Origin: Mimachlamys varia
Lineage: Eukaryota; Mollusca; Bivalvia; Pectinida; Pectinidae
Assembly: GCA_947623455.1 (NCBI GenBank)
Contig: OX392534.1
Span: forward strand, 9,000,001 to 9,064,000
DNA length: 64,000 nucleotides
Reading direction: 5' to 3'
The notes under the pieces were generated by a model. The model was not told the origin of the DNA and did not search any database. It saw only the letters and a list, made by a program, of their open reading frames with translations. Positions 37,439 through 49,300 of the stretch are shown here, piece after piece (within the stretch, counting starts at the first letter, position 1; each line of letters begins with the position of its first letter). Both the position numbers and the translations under genes were made by a program.

Positions 37439-39130
37439 ATATCAGGACAGTAGGTGATGAAATATTGAAGTACATATAATGAACTAGCGATGAGAGGTCT
37501 ACTTTACTTGAACTAGCTTGTCAGCGAGGTCTACTCTAGATAGAACTAGCTTGTTGGCAAGGTCTACTATACTGTGATTTGTTCTACCAGAGGAGGTGCC
37601 GTTATCTCTATCAGATGGGAGTCCATCATAGAAGATGTGGATTATACACAAAGTACAGGCTGTACATATATACAGTGGTTGATGCTGGACATTTAACTAC
37701 TAAACAGCTTCCTCACTGATACAGTACTTGTTACTTACACTTGAACAGGTGTTTTATACTGATCAGACAGTTCTGTGAAATGTTCATCCTCGCTATCCAG
37801 GAGTTACGATCACCTATGCCCTCTACACCCCTGGAATATGTCATGGCAAAACTGAGGCACCATGTGCGCCACCTTATTGATGAGAAAAGAAGACTGGTTT
37901 GACCCTTTGTGTACATTAAAAAAATCTCGTGGTCACATAACGGTTAAAATTGACAAGCTTTGAAGTTGTTTGCGACTCCTTTGTAATCTTCAAAAAACAT
38001 GCTTGCAGCCTAGCGATTAGTCAGGTTTTTCACCCGAGTGTGCCTTCAGTTTTTCCATGACAAACCTGGTATTTACTTATATATATGTAGTTCCAGGGGT
38101 GAGAGCATAGGTGGATGTCCAGGAGGAGTAATGTTATGTTTTGATATTTGTGTATACAAAGGTATTACTTATATGATAAGGAAAAAGTAGGATAAATATA
38201 TGTTGTGGAAAGTGTGGAATTGGTTCCTGATATGTTTCTATACATGTACTACCAGCCGGTTATGTAGTTATGAATGTTTTTATAGAGAATTTGTTTGTAG
38301 AATCTGGTTTTATGCTTGAGATATAGTGAAAATCACTTTTTATCGTTTATGAAATTTTATTTTGTTTTTCAAATACATTTAATTCCTTGAACCGGTAAAA
38401 ACTTATGTTTTATGATAATAAAAATACAAACCAATTTACATTGTTGATTTTATATGTTAGCGGCTATGAAGAAGTTTGCAGATAAAAAACCATTAAAGCC
38501 GTATTTCCAAACTTAAATGAGGGAGCACAAATGATTTTGGTTGCCTTACTTTGTCCTCCACATCAATTGATATGACTCCAGTATAATCCAAATACACTTG
38601 TATATATTAAAAAATGTAATATTTCCTTGCGAAGGTAAATATAAAACCAACAAAAAACTGAGACTTTGACACAAGACCTTTCTTCCTTCTCAGGCTTCTT
38701 TAGGCGGACTGTTTGTTTATTTTACGTTACCAGTATGTATAACTTCAACAATTATAGATATATATGTATAATAGGCATCTCAAATAAGATTGCTATGCCT
38801 TCCCTTCCTATGAAGGGAAACATATTGTATTATTACTGGTTCTTTTGTTCTTCTAATTAATTTCATCTTGTCCAAACTGTATCTTACAAACATTGAAATT
38901 AAGTAAACCTATATCACCAATAGCCAATTGGAATGGCCATACTTCATTTTGACCTTGAACTAAAGTTCAAAGGTCAAGTATATGCAGAGAACATATTGTC
39001 TCTTACCCTGAACAGGGATATCAACAATTTCACCAGGTTTTTCGTATCACGTCCTAGTGCTAGGTTTAAGACAAGCTACAATGTACATGTGTTCTTTGCA
39101 CATTCTCAACAATTGTTTGACGACATCACA
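37439..39130 (+). other. NOPCHAP1 3' UTR and downstream flank
   Basis: No further coding exon. AATAAA occurs at 38417-38422, about 980 bp after the stop. ACTAGCTTGT(C/T)(A/G)GC(G/A)AGGTCTACT is duplicated at about 37485-37570. Confidence 0.5.
38417..38422 (+). terminator. Candidate NOPCHAP1 polyadenylation signal
   Basis: AATAAA on the plus strand, followed by T-rich GTTGATTTTATATG. It is the first canonical signal I see after the stop codon, but the choice is unproven. Confidence 0.4.
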
Positions 39131-39139
39131 ATAATACCA

Positions 39140-39345
39140 TGACATCATTGCAACCACAGGGGCTAGACAGACCTTTTTCACTGATATTTTTTTTTACCTG
39201 CCCCTCCCACTACTATATATCTGTGAGAAGCTTGTCACAGATATATAGTAGTTGGAGGGGCTATATTGGAAAAAGATAAAAAAAAATTATCTGACAATCA
39301 TTTCATAGTGACATAGATCCGTGCCTAGCCTGTGATTGCAACAAT
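39140..39345. repeat. Nested inverted repeat with a 26-bp hairpin core
   Basis: The core arms 39201-39226 and 39235-39260 (CTACTATATATCTGTGA and its inverse) pair with one mismatch around an 8-nt loop. An outer, weaker pair (CATTGCAACCACAGGGGCTA near 39146; CCTAGCCTGTGATTGCAACA near 39328) encloses it. Probably a MITE; a small-RNA precursor cannot be excluded. Confidence 0.6.
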
Positions 39346-39892
39346 AGAACAATGTCACATCAACATTTTATTGTTTTCCATTGATGTAACATCAATACTG
39401 TTACATGTATTAGATATATTCTATGGTTAATCAGGTAAGAGAATAGGAATCATTCATCACCTTGAAAGTGAGACAGGGGGGAGTCAACACACAGGTTAAG
39501 ATTCTTAAACTACCAAACACTCAACAAGTCTTGCATTAAGCAACTTAAGAATCTTACCCCTCGGGTTGAGATCATCCTGTTTCAGCCCCAAAGGGATGGA
39601 AGATTATATTAGTATGCACTGTTACAACTATTAAAGATACCTTGATGAAACTTGAACTTGACATTGTATTTGTACTTGTTCTAGTTCTTCTAATATGATC
39701 TTGTCCAGGCGGTAGCCTTTATACCATTAAAGATATCTTGATGAGACTTGTAGTATTCCTGCTTCACCCATATATGTAGGGGTGTGCACTGTCATTAGGT
39801 CATTTACCTTGACCCAAAGGTCAAACATGTGAACATTTTTCAGAACGCCTTATCCTCGCGAAACATTAAAACCGTTTCAAGATATCTTGATG

Positions 39893-40200
39893 GAGTCATG
39901 TTAATCTAGTGGTTGGATGCCCGGCTTAAGGCCGAAAGTTAGGGTTCGAGTCGCAGCTCGACACGGCACCATGTTGTATCTTTGAGAGAGATTCCTTATT
40001 CTGCTTGTTTCAGTCTTCTCGGCTGTAAATTAGTACTTGGTTCGGCAGTAGTTCATGATCATGAGTGTCAAAACGGCAGCTCTGATTGTTATGTTGGCTG
40101 GTGCAAAGGCTCTATAACCAATGATAATAATTTGTGAACTGCTTTGAGATGACCTATGAACTAGGTTGTGATCATGATTATGATATAAACTGTTAGAAGT
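39893..40200 (+). repeat. tRNA-derived SINE copy
   Basis: The tRNA-like head has TAATCTAGTGGTTGGATGCC (A box) and TTAGGGTTCGAGTCGC (B box). Then come CACCATGTTGTATCTTTGAG, TCTGCTTGTTTCAGTCTTCT and CAGCTGTAAAT-type text, then AACTGCTTTGAGATGACCT. The full-length reverse copy at 54395-54735 has the same order of blocks. Confidence 0.75.
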
Positions 40201-40489
40201 CTTTGTGACCTTGACCCAAAGATCATACAAGTGCTAAGTTTTCAAGAACATTTTTTCTGTGCAATTTCCATTAATAATATTTGTATAAAGTATTCAAGTA
40301 ACATCCTCTAACAAACAGAAGTCCTTGGGTCAGTCTGTGACCTGCTGAGGTGTAAAGAAATATCACATATTCAAGGTCACAAAACGGTAGTGTAAATTCT
40401 TCCAAAAAACATAAAATGAAGCTAAAGTATTGATAGGTCAATCTTGCTGGCTGGAAAAAGGGTCCATCACATTTGTTCATTTACAAATG

Positions 40490-40550
40490 ATTAATTTTGT
40501 CCTTAAATGACCTTTGCTGTTCATAGGACATTAAATCAAACAAAACTCCC
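40490..40550 (+). repeat. SINE 3' tail
   Basis: GTCCTTAAATGACCTTTGCT followed by an A-rich end (TTAAATCAAACAAAA). Same 3' block as 5272-5390. Confidence 0.5.
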
Positions 40551-41216
40551 TCACTCTCCACTTTCTGTTTGTTAATGTATGCTGTGTATGCCATTTGTTT
40601 GGCAAAACTGATGAGTAAAATCAGTCAGTCATGGTTTGCTTCAAATCTCATTAGCTCTTTAAAATTATGTTTTAGTTGACCCATGATAAATTATAAAATT
40701 TCATGACCATGTTGCAAAAGTTGGTGGTTAAAAATGACTATTTTAATATTGGAACAACACTGTAAAATGAACAAGTCAACAAAGAGAAGCATTTGTATAA
40801 CTTTATTTTTTAAGCAAATTAGGCTCTAAATAAAATATATGAGATTTACATCAATAGTGTAACAATACAGACAATCTAAGGCAGACGCAGGAGGACAGAA
40901 GGCCCAGTCTTAATCTCAGTCTTACGTTGTGTTTCTTGTCAATTGCACTTGGAACACTGTTGGTTTCTAGCTATTTTTTTAATAATTCTGAACATCTTCA
41001 TTTGGACTGTAGAGATGTCAGTCAAGCTATGGTGTAGTATACAAAGGTATCGAAATAAAGTTTGATTACCCATGTTAGTTCTTGTTACACAACATGTCCA
41101 TAATGTGAAGTACAAAATGTGCTCTGCAATTCAGAGCATGACAAAATGTTAACTGTCAAAGTAAGACTCTTAGAACTTCAACCTCTCATCTTCGGACATT
41201 CCAGAATCTTTTCACC

Positions 41217-41379
41217 CCAGGCCCTGGTTTCATCAACATTCCTTAACTTTAGGAAACTCCTTAACTTAAAAATCTCTTAGTTAAGGAACTTTCCTTAAAT
41301 TCTGTAAAGCTATCCTATGGAGATTTTTAAGTTAAGGAGTTTCCTTAAGTTATGGAACGTTGATGAAACCGGGGCCTGG
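41217..41379. mobile_element. Foldback MITE, 163 bp
   Basis: CCAGGCCCTGGTTTCATCAA at the left and TTGATGAAACCGGGGCCTGG at the right are inverse with one mismatch. Pairing continues inward (CTTTAGGAAACTCCTTAACTT / AAGTTAAGGAGTTTCCTTAAG), leaving a short centre. No ORF. Confidence 0.8.
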
Positions 41380-41737
41380 AGTTGTCTATATATATGACAA
41401 CTAAACAAGTGTTATTCCTACACATATTATAACCTGTGTTACTTGATAGTGACATCACTATCTTTATCTTAAGGACATAAAGCGTAAACCAACAAACAAA
41501 AATCTGATACCCATAACTTTTTCGTTCAGAATATCACATAACATTTTTTGCTGAACCTCTGCTGAATGAGACTGCATGCTGTTAGTTAAAGGCAGAGAAA
41601 GATGATTTTAGCATTTTCGAATTGTGGTGACTAAGTGGTCAAATTGAAAGACCATCTATGATCACTAGCCCTCCACATCTACGGCGAGGATTTGATAGGA
41701 AAGAGGGACATTCACCAAGAGTTTTCTCAGGTGCTCT

Positions 41738-41920
41738 GGCCCCAGTTTCATCAATGTTCCCTAACTTTAGGAAATTCCTTAACTTACAAATCTCCATAGG
41801 AAAGCATTACAGAAGTTAAGGGGAAAATCTGAAGTTAAGGAACTTTTCCTAAATATTGTAATGCTTTCCTATGAACATTTTAACATTTAAGGAAATTCCA
41901 AAAGTTAATGAACGTTGATC
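41738..41920. mobile_element. Second, decayed copy of the same foldback MITE
   Basis: Starts GGCCCCAGTTTCATCAATGT and contains the CTTTAGGAAATTCCTTAACTT arm and its inverse (TTAAGGAAATTCCAAAAGTT). It ends GAACGTTGATC, with the terminal GGGGCC lost. Confidence 0.65.
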
Positions 41921-42542
41921 ATCCACCACCCAAACCTTGTTTGTCCAACAGATGACTATATAAAAGAATGAAGATTACAAACAAACCTAGCCTTTACCAC
42001 TTCCTCACTTCCTTACAGTTTAGGGCCAACACACTTTCTGAAGACACTTTCACTCTGTCAGGCACTTTCATAGTAAATAAGAAACATAGACACATAAAAA
42101 AAAACCCACGTACATGTTAATGAAACACGTAACAGCCTCCTTCTTGGTGATATTCTCAAAGTTTTGTACGTACATTTTTATACATACTTGTATACATACA
42201 GTGCTTTCATTTTGCAGTGTCAAACTATTTTCATAGAAAAAAAAGTTCCCTGGGTACTTTTAAGCTAAATGGTCACTGCTGTCTGGTAGTCAATCACACA
42301 TTTCATTGATATTGATCTAGTAGAACTTGTTTTTGTCCTCTATCGAAGTATTACACAATACCCATGTCACCAAACAGCACGACCAGATACCTTTTCAAGA
42401 CCTATATCAGGGAATCAAGCCAGAGGCGTCTTGGTGAAAGATGAGTGAACTATCCGCTATCAATATTCACCTCTCTGTGTGAGTCTAGCTACTAGATCAT
42501 CAATTTATCTGTAGTGTGGAATGTCAAGGGTAACGGACAATA

Positions 42543-42980
42543 AAAGAATTCCATAGAAGTGGATGTGTCGCCTTGACAACAGTAGACAGATAACAACCAT
42601 AGAGGAAGCACTGTATGATGTTGGAGTTTGGGTGGTCGGTGGTGCAGTGGATAGCGCACTTGCCTTTCACCAAGGCGGCGGGGGTTTGATTCCCTGACTG
42701 GATGTGAAAAGGTATAGGAGTCACCTGCCTGACTATTTGGGTTTTCTCCAGGTACTCCGGTTTCCTTCCACAAAAAGACCCCTTGTGATAACATCTGGGC
42801 CAATGAGTAATTAATATAAGTTGGATAACTTGTTTCATAGTTGTTGTAAAATAAATAAAGTTTTTATCTTATTTTTGAGTTTGACAGGCCAAAGGGAACA
42901 AGTTATCTCACAGAGACCTTTCTTTGGACGACACCGACAAAGTTATTACATGTTGCCTTTATCGGGCGACACAATACAGA
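42543..42980 (+). mobile_element. Short copy of the TGTGTCGCC pearl-like element, split by a SINE
   Basis: The left part (AGAAGTGGATGTGTCGCC ... GAAGCACTGTATGATG) and right part (AGTTTGACAGGCCAAAGGGA ... TCGGGCGACACAA) match the ends and unit of 8769-9832. The SINE at 42632-42868 sits between them. The left part stops in the same motif (GTTGGAGTTTG) at which the right part resumes (TTTTTGAGTTTGA), as expected for a target duplication. Confidence 0.7.
42632..42868 (+). repeat. Full-length tRNA-derived SINE nested in a pearl-like element
   Basis: Head with GGTGGTGCAGTGGATAGCGC (A box) and GGGGGTTTGATTCCC (B box). A central block reads GGGTTTTCTCCAGGTACTCC then GGTTTCCTTCCAC, a block widely shared by invertebrate SINEs. 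The tail is TAAAATAAATAAAG. Lengths and order fit a complete SINE. Confidence 0.85.
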
Positions 42981-43504
42981 TTCTTACATCTCCACAAGAA
43001 AGTGTTTGGCTAGTGTAACAAGTACACGTCAATAATATAATGTACATAGATCTATTTGTAACACTGTACAATAACAGAAAAACTAACATAGTACCAAATA
43101 TAAGTATATAGACAAAGATACAAAATTGGCAAGATTTAGTTCATAAAAAGAACATTTTCGTCGAATTATGTTAAACACAAAGAAATGAGGATAAACTCGA
43201 TAATTATAGTGCACACTCCAAACAAAACCATCCAAAGGGAATGATCCATTTCACAACCTACAAACGTATAGTACAGTAAAACAGGTTTATAACAAACGCA
43301 GTTGTGATAACAGTTAATGTACTATCTCGCTCATAATGAAAACTTAAACATTTTGAAATTAAGGTTAAACGATATTGCTTTGGGGAATTATAGTGTCGTT
43401 AAGGCTGAACTTCCCTCCTTAATTTTCCTGTACATAAATTTACAAGTAATGCTTCTAATGAGAACTGCATTCAGTTCCCCATTATACTGCACTTTTGCGA
43501 AAAA

Positions 43505-43640
43505 AATGTGCATTGATAAGGTTGCCTTTCAAGGGTCTTAGCTGTAGGGAATTTCCCTTTAGCTTTCCAGCAGTATAGCATTGGGCTGGAAAACCTAGGG
43601 TCGCAGTTTCGAGCCCAAGTTATGGCACTACCTTTATCAC
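43505..43640 (+). repeat. tRNA-derived SINE copy (GGAATTTCCCTT family)
   Basis: GGGAATTTCCCTTTAGC, then CAGCAGTATAGCATTGGGC, then GGTCGCAGTTTCGAGCCC, matching 7979-8105. Confidence 0.6.
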
Positions 43641-44915
43641 TTCTCCTCATCCTACTATACAAACTGGTGTTGTTGACCCTCCCTGTTCTAGGTAGGAGCA
43701 CCATTGTGGAGAGTTGGAGAACCTGGGTTGAGGGATGTGAAAAAAGTATTTTAACTAATACAAACCGGGTCTATCTCTCTCCTTGAACACTTCATTCTCT
43801 CCTCTTTACTAAATTACTTCATTAGTTGTCATCCATCACCTCCTCAGCCCTTCCCACCTTTGGCCCACAAGGACTAAAATCATTCCAGTAATACCTTATT
43901 CATTCACCAGGGCGTCATTTATCGTTCCTGCAAGACTTTAAAGCTATAAGCATGTTTTACTGTATACTGGTGCATTACTAAAAAGCAACATAAAATATTC
44001 GTTCTGTCATGTAAATATATATATATTGTTCCCTCCACAATAGTCAACAACTCAAACAGCGGACAATGTATACAAAAATAATGCATCACAACACACGTAC
44101 ATGTGTTTTACACGGTAAAATCATGGAATGTAAATAAACATACATACAATTAATGTATCAATAGAAAGTTAAATTACAACTAAAATCAAAATGAACACTA
44201 ATAATTAATACATGTACTAACTAAAAAGCATTAGCTGTGAAATAATCGCGAACTAAATGGTGAAGGCAGGTCATTACTTATAAACAGTTTATAAAATATA
44301 TATCTAACTACTTATAAACAGTTTATAAAAAACATATCTAAAATAAAATGTCATGAGATTCCACAGATAAAGTAAGCAAACACCCATACACATGACTGAG
44401 CTCAGTTTATAATGATAAAGTGGGCTGAAATACCTTGTTGTTGTCCTATATCTCCAAACATACAACATGAACTCGTAAAATAATTCAAATAAAACCATCA
44501 AACAGACATTTTCTGCTGGCACTGACATCAAACATATCAATGCCCTTATCATTGCATTTAATGCTTCTAAAATTCTTAATAATAAATCTCTAACAATATC
44601 CTTTGTCCAGGGACATATATGTCCCTGCTTTGTCCAATGAAAATTGAGCAAAAATAGCAAATAACCAATGTTTGTTAATAAACTTAGACAACCTAAGTTA
44701 TTTGATAATATTCAATAGAATATGAATTGAAATGGATGTTAAAAATGTGGACTAGTTTATAAAAATTTGAAACAATCATTTACACCTAGAAACACTGTAA
44801 AAAACATACATTGTTGCTAGTCATTGAAAAAAAAATCAGAGAATACAAAAGCGTCAACAAAACCATAATCCAAACTGAAAATTGATTAAACTAGGGGGAA
44901 AATATGAACAAAGGA

Positions 44916-45020
44916 AAGATTTACATGGCGACTCTCGTAAAAGTACAAGAACATAGGACCAGGTGTTCCGGAAGAGTAAGTGTCTTCTGCTTCTTCTACG
45001 ACACCCGCCATGTAAATCTT
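44916..45020. repeat. Inverted repeat with 15-bp perfect arms
   Basis: AAGATTTACATGGCG (44916-44930) and CGCCATGTAAATCTT (45006-45020) are exact inverses 75 bp apart. Partial pairing continues inward. The short ORFs on both strands here are a product of the symmetry. Confidence 0.55.
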
Positions 45021-46110
45021 GGCAATATCAAAGTAAGCATCAATCCGCAAAATGAGAACCGAGTCATCATTGAAAATATACATGGTTACTAGTTGTTCAA
45101 ATTGTTACCTTGTTGCTTGTTCAAAACAAAAATTGTTACTAATTGTTGAAATCATTCTGTGTTAACTTAATAGCTATTTAAAAACAAATTGTTACTAATT
45201 GTTGAAACAATTTTATGTTAACTTAAAAGCTATTTAAAAACATACATCAATGTTTACAGACATACTTTTTAAGAAAAACTATAAATCCAGATTTCTAAAA
45301 CATACAAAAATATTGTGTTCAGATCTGAAAACGTGTATTTTAGATTTACACAAATAAAGATAACATTTTAACTGAACAGTCAGGAAAGGCCATTACACTC
45401 CCGAGATATCTTACTAAAACCCTTGTGAAGGAAGGGAGGTAACCCTTATATGGGCTCTATAAGGCTTTGACCTTTTAATAGCGAAACAATTTATCAGATG
45501 ATTTAAATTGAAATTCAACCCTCACTGTCACACATATATAACTTTACAGAAAACTTGCACAAAAAAACAGAAAAGGCTTGAAATATAACAATTTTGTAAG
45601 GCTTGTACTATAGATATAAAACATGCCATTTGATTCTCGAAATAACTCAGACTTGCAGACTAGCTTTCCACTCCCTCACCTAGTCTTTCTTTGCTATTGT
45701 CTGTTTTACAGTTGGTTTATAAGGTAATAGGCTGAATTTACAAACATTACTTTACTTTAATTAGCATATAATTGTGTAACTACTATGATGTTTATCCCAG
45801 ACTACAGTTAAATATGGCAATTGTCTGACAGATATTGTTATCATATAACAGCATACTTTGAATATAAAACTTAATTTTCATTTGGGCAGAAAAAGCCATA
45901 AGCTAAATAGAGAAAAGCATTGCAAGCCATTCAGATCCAAATACCTTACATCATTGCCTTGTATATAGGACCATTTAGACCAAAGAAATTGTGACTCTCA
46001 CACCATTGTCAAGTACATATACAAGTATTATTGCGGTGAAGACCCTGAAATTGTCGACGAGACGGTCTTGTAGAAAAACAGAGTAGCTTTCTATTGGCTC
46101 ACATGGTGAC

Positions 46111-46300
46111 AGATGCGGGTTTAAGGGTAAGTCACATTGTCACAGTGTGACCTCAGTTCCAATATTAAATAAACTGCCAAGACGACTAAGACATGCAGTG
46201 TTGGTTCAGTGGTAAGCCACATCCAGCATGACCTTGGCTCCGATATTCACTCAACTGCCCTGATGTGCGGTGTTGGTTTAAGGGTAAGCCACATCTAGAA
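46111..46300 (-). repeat. Three tandem copies of the Kelch-gene reading-frame end plus 3' UTR
   Basis: GGTAAGCCACATCTAG (reverse of the last codons, LDVAYP-stop) lies at 46283. GGTAAGCCACATCCAGCATG lies at 46211, and GGTAAGTCACATTG at 46126. Spacings are 72 and 85 bp, with shared flanks (TGTTGGTTTAAG / TGTTGGTTCAGT / TGCGGGTTTAAG). Diverged, so older than the other arrays. Confidence 0.75.
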
Positions 46301-49300
46301 TGGCAAGTTTCTGGACGTTTCCTCCCAGGTGTTCCACCTCCTCCCACTGGTCTGCCTCTATATCATACATGTACAGAAAGGCATCAGGGGTGTCTCCTCC
46401 AATACAGAAGATCACACCATTTCGGATGCCATTATGTCGATACAGGTGGCCGTAATCGACCGGTATAGGGGTAAACTGAGTCCATTGATTGGTTTCTATG
46501 TCGTACACTTCATTCTCGTAACAATCCCTGAAATGAACTTCAGGCATGCTGTAGCCTCCTATGGCGTAGAGTTTTCCTTTGTAGGGAGTTAGACTGTGTC
46601 CTTGACGACGGGTGATCATGTCTGTACACTGGACCCACCCGTCATCACTTCCCACTTTGAGGCTATAGACGGCCCCCATGGGACAGGGGTGATGTGGGTC
46701 GGCGCTGATGCCGCCACAGACGTACAGAGAACCGTTGTAGTAGGCTGCAGCCATGTCAAACACCTTGATAGGCATGGGGGTCGTGTTGGTCCACTGATTG
46801 TCCTGTGGACAGTATATCTCCACAGAGTCAAGGATGGTCTCCGGTTCATTGTCGTCATCAATGTGAACACGATGAACACCTCCAACAGCAAATAATTCAC
46901 GGTCTGAACTACACAGGCAGAATGAGACACGGGGTTCATTCATTGGGGCTACCTCCGTCCAATCCCTGAACCGGGGATCAAACCGAAACATTCGGGGCGT
47001 ACTTGAGAAGTTTTCATCATACCCTCCAGCTGCATACAGGAAGTTACCAAGCTTGGCTTGTGACATCGCTTGGTAGTCTGTAGTATCTAGTCCACAGGGC
47101 CCAAGTTGTTCCATGGTGATGCCAGTCTTGGTTGGATCTCGATAAATAATGAAATAACCTTCCTCTGAGAAGGAAAAGATGGTTGCCACACACCTACAGC
47201 CCCTTGGGACAAACTTCTCTCCACACTTCAGGCACTGACCCATGATGTTGAGATTGTGATTGATGGCTTCCTCAATCTCTGCCTTCAACCCCGCGATACT
47301 GGTCACTTCCTCTGGCATCGCCTCCAACTCTTCTGCCTCCATCAGAAAGAAGCGGATTTGCATCACAAGGGATTCAAACTGATCCTTGCGGCTATCCGTA
47401 TCTACCGCCAACCACTTCAACAAAATCTGAACCAAGAAATATTCAGAACATTCAACATAGATGTCATCCATGAGAAACTGTAACAAAAGTTCATACGACA
47501 AATTGGTATAAAAGTCATCTTCCATTGAAAAGGTTTGTAGATTCTGGCCGAAAAACAGAAGGATTTCATATCGCATGTCACCAAGAGAGTATTTCTCTGT
47601 CATGGCAAGGACGGCAGGGTAATTCACAATGCTCATACACTGGACCAGAAAATCGCAGCTCGCCTCCAATATCCATGCTACATGAAAGAAACGTGCAGCT
47701 TCAATAATGTCTTCTACATTTGTGGTATCCACGGTGATGTATCCATGATAAAAGTAGTCGAGCATCACAGTTATGCCCTTGGGACTGATTTCCTTCAGTT
47801 CTATAGTATCCTGTTCTTTCTCCTTCATATCATGCGAGAACATTGCCCCAAAATAGTCACTGGCATCTGAAAGCACATCTCGATGTGCACGGAAATGTTC
47901 CTTCCCAACCAAGAGTTTCACATCACACTTGTAGTCGTAAATCTTGGCCTCAACCTTTTTGTATTGTAAGTTGATATACTTGACCTTGCCTTTACTGATG
48001 ATCATACGTTCAGTAGTCTCGAGGTTGATGCCAGCAATGGTGTGTGGGTCACAGGCAGCCATACTGTGTGTCGTATCAGCCGGAGCAACAGAGGCGTGAT
48101 GAGAGGAGGTCACAGATTGGTCAACTGTTTCTCTCGGCGTTAGTGATTGGACATCTGGGCGGTCACCATTGGTAGAACTGGTTTGGGAACTGGTTGCGTC
48201 TGCTGGTGGAGTAGACTTCTGAGAACTGAGAGAGTCTGACTTTGGAGTCAGTTTTTGTGTTGTACCACTAACGGACCCTTCATCCACCAGTTTGTCTTTA
48301 GATGGGATTGTCTTCTCCTTGTTTGACTTGGTCTCAGGTTCCTGTAAAGATTCTGCTGAGCTTGTTTTCTTTTTACCAAAGCCGTTTTTTGATGATTTCT
48401 CAGTTTTTTTAGCAGGCTCAGTTTTCTCTTTCTTCAAAGGAGTCAGCAATGGCTTCTTCGGAGCCACAGGTTTCACTTTGGCCGAGCTGCTCTTTGTTGG
48501 TGCCGTCAGATCTCGTTTTGGGGTTGTATGGTTACCGTTTGTTTTAGGCTCAGTACTGGATTTGGTTGGTTTGGGCTGGTTAGATGCCCCGTGCGACTCA
48601 CTACTGTCACTGCTTGTGGAACCTTTCCTGTCCTTTGTATTCTCTTTGGACTCTTTTCTGAAAAAGATGAAAAAGAAGAAATTTGTTCAAAATTTAGCTG
48701 ATAAATGATAAATGCATGTACAGTAAAACCCCACTTACTGGAAACCAGTTTACTCGAATATCCCTCATTCGTCCAGAAGTTTGGTCCTGCCCAAGTTTGA
48801 ACATATTCAACCAACCTCTGATTACTCAAAATACTGTGTATTCTTCAAACTATTGGTCAGGTCCCCACGAGTTCGAGTAAGTGGGGTTTGACTGTATATT
48901 ATGGTCAGGTCCCCACGAGTTCGAGTAAGTGGGGTTTGACTGTATATTATAGTCAGGTCCCCACGAGTTCGAGTAAGTGGGGTTTGACTGTATATTATGA
49001 TGCATCAACTAGGATCTATTTCGGGGCTTAGCTTACGGTCACATTCATAAGTCAAAATTTTTTATAGCAAGATATGTTTGAAAAACATTGATCATGCCCA
49101 AAGGGGAAGCCACTCATGAAGACTGGGCAAACATCAGGGCTATGACATTCAATTGACAGGCATTTTTGCAATTAATCAAACACTGTATCTGATGGAAAAT
49201 AATCTATATTTGATGGAAACAAAGAAATTATCTTTTTAACCGTTTTGAAGTCACATATCTCCGGCAAATATTGACGAATTTTGAAAAATATCAAATTCAA

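Larger units (their letters stand above)
40802..46277 (-). other. Probable 3' UTR and downstream flank of the Kelch gene, repeat-laden
   Basis: A minus-strand AATAAA at 40802-40807 could end the Kelch transcript. No coding exon was seen in this 5.5 kb. It contains the foldback pair (41217-41379, 41738-41920), a SINE nested in a pearl-like element (42543-42980), a SINE (43505-43640), an inverted repeat (44916-45020) and copies of the Kelch CDS end (46111-46300). Confidence 0.4.

Noticed and set aside
48292..48708. 138-codon plus-strand ORF, hydrophobic and Ser/Phe-rich
   Set aside because: It is the antisense of the Lys/Ser-rich Kelch-gene exon; its composition follows from that.
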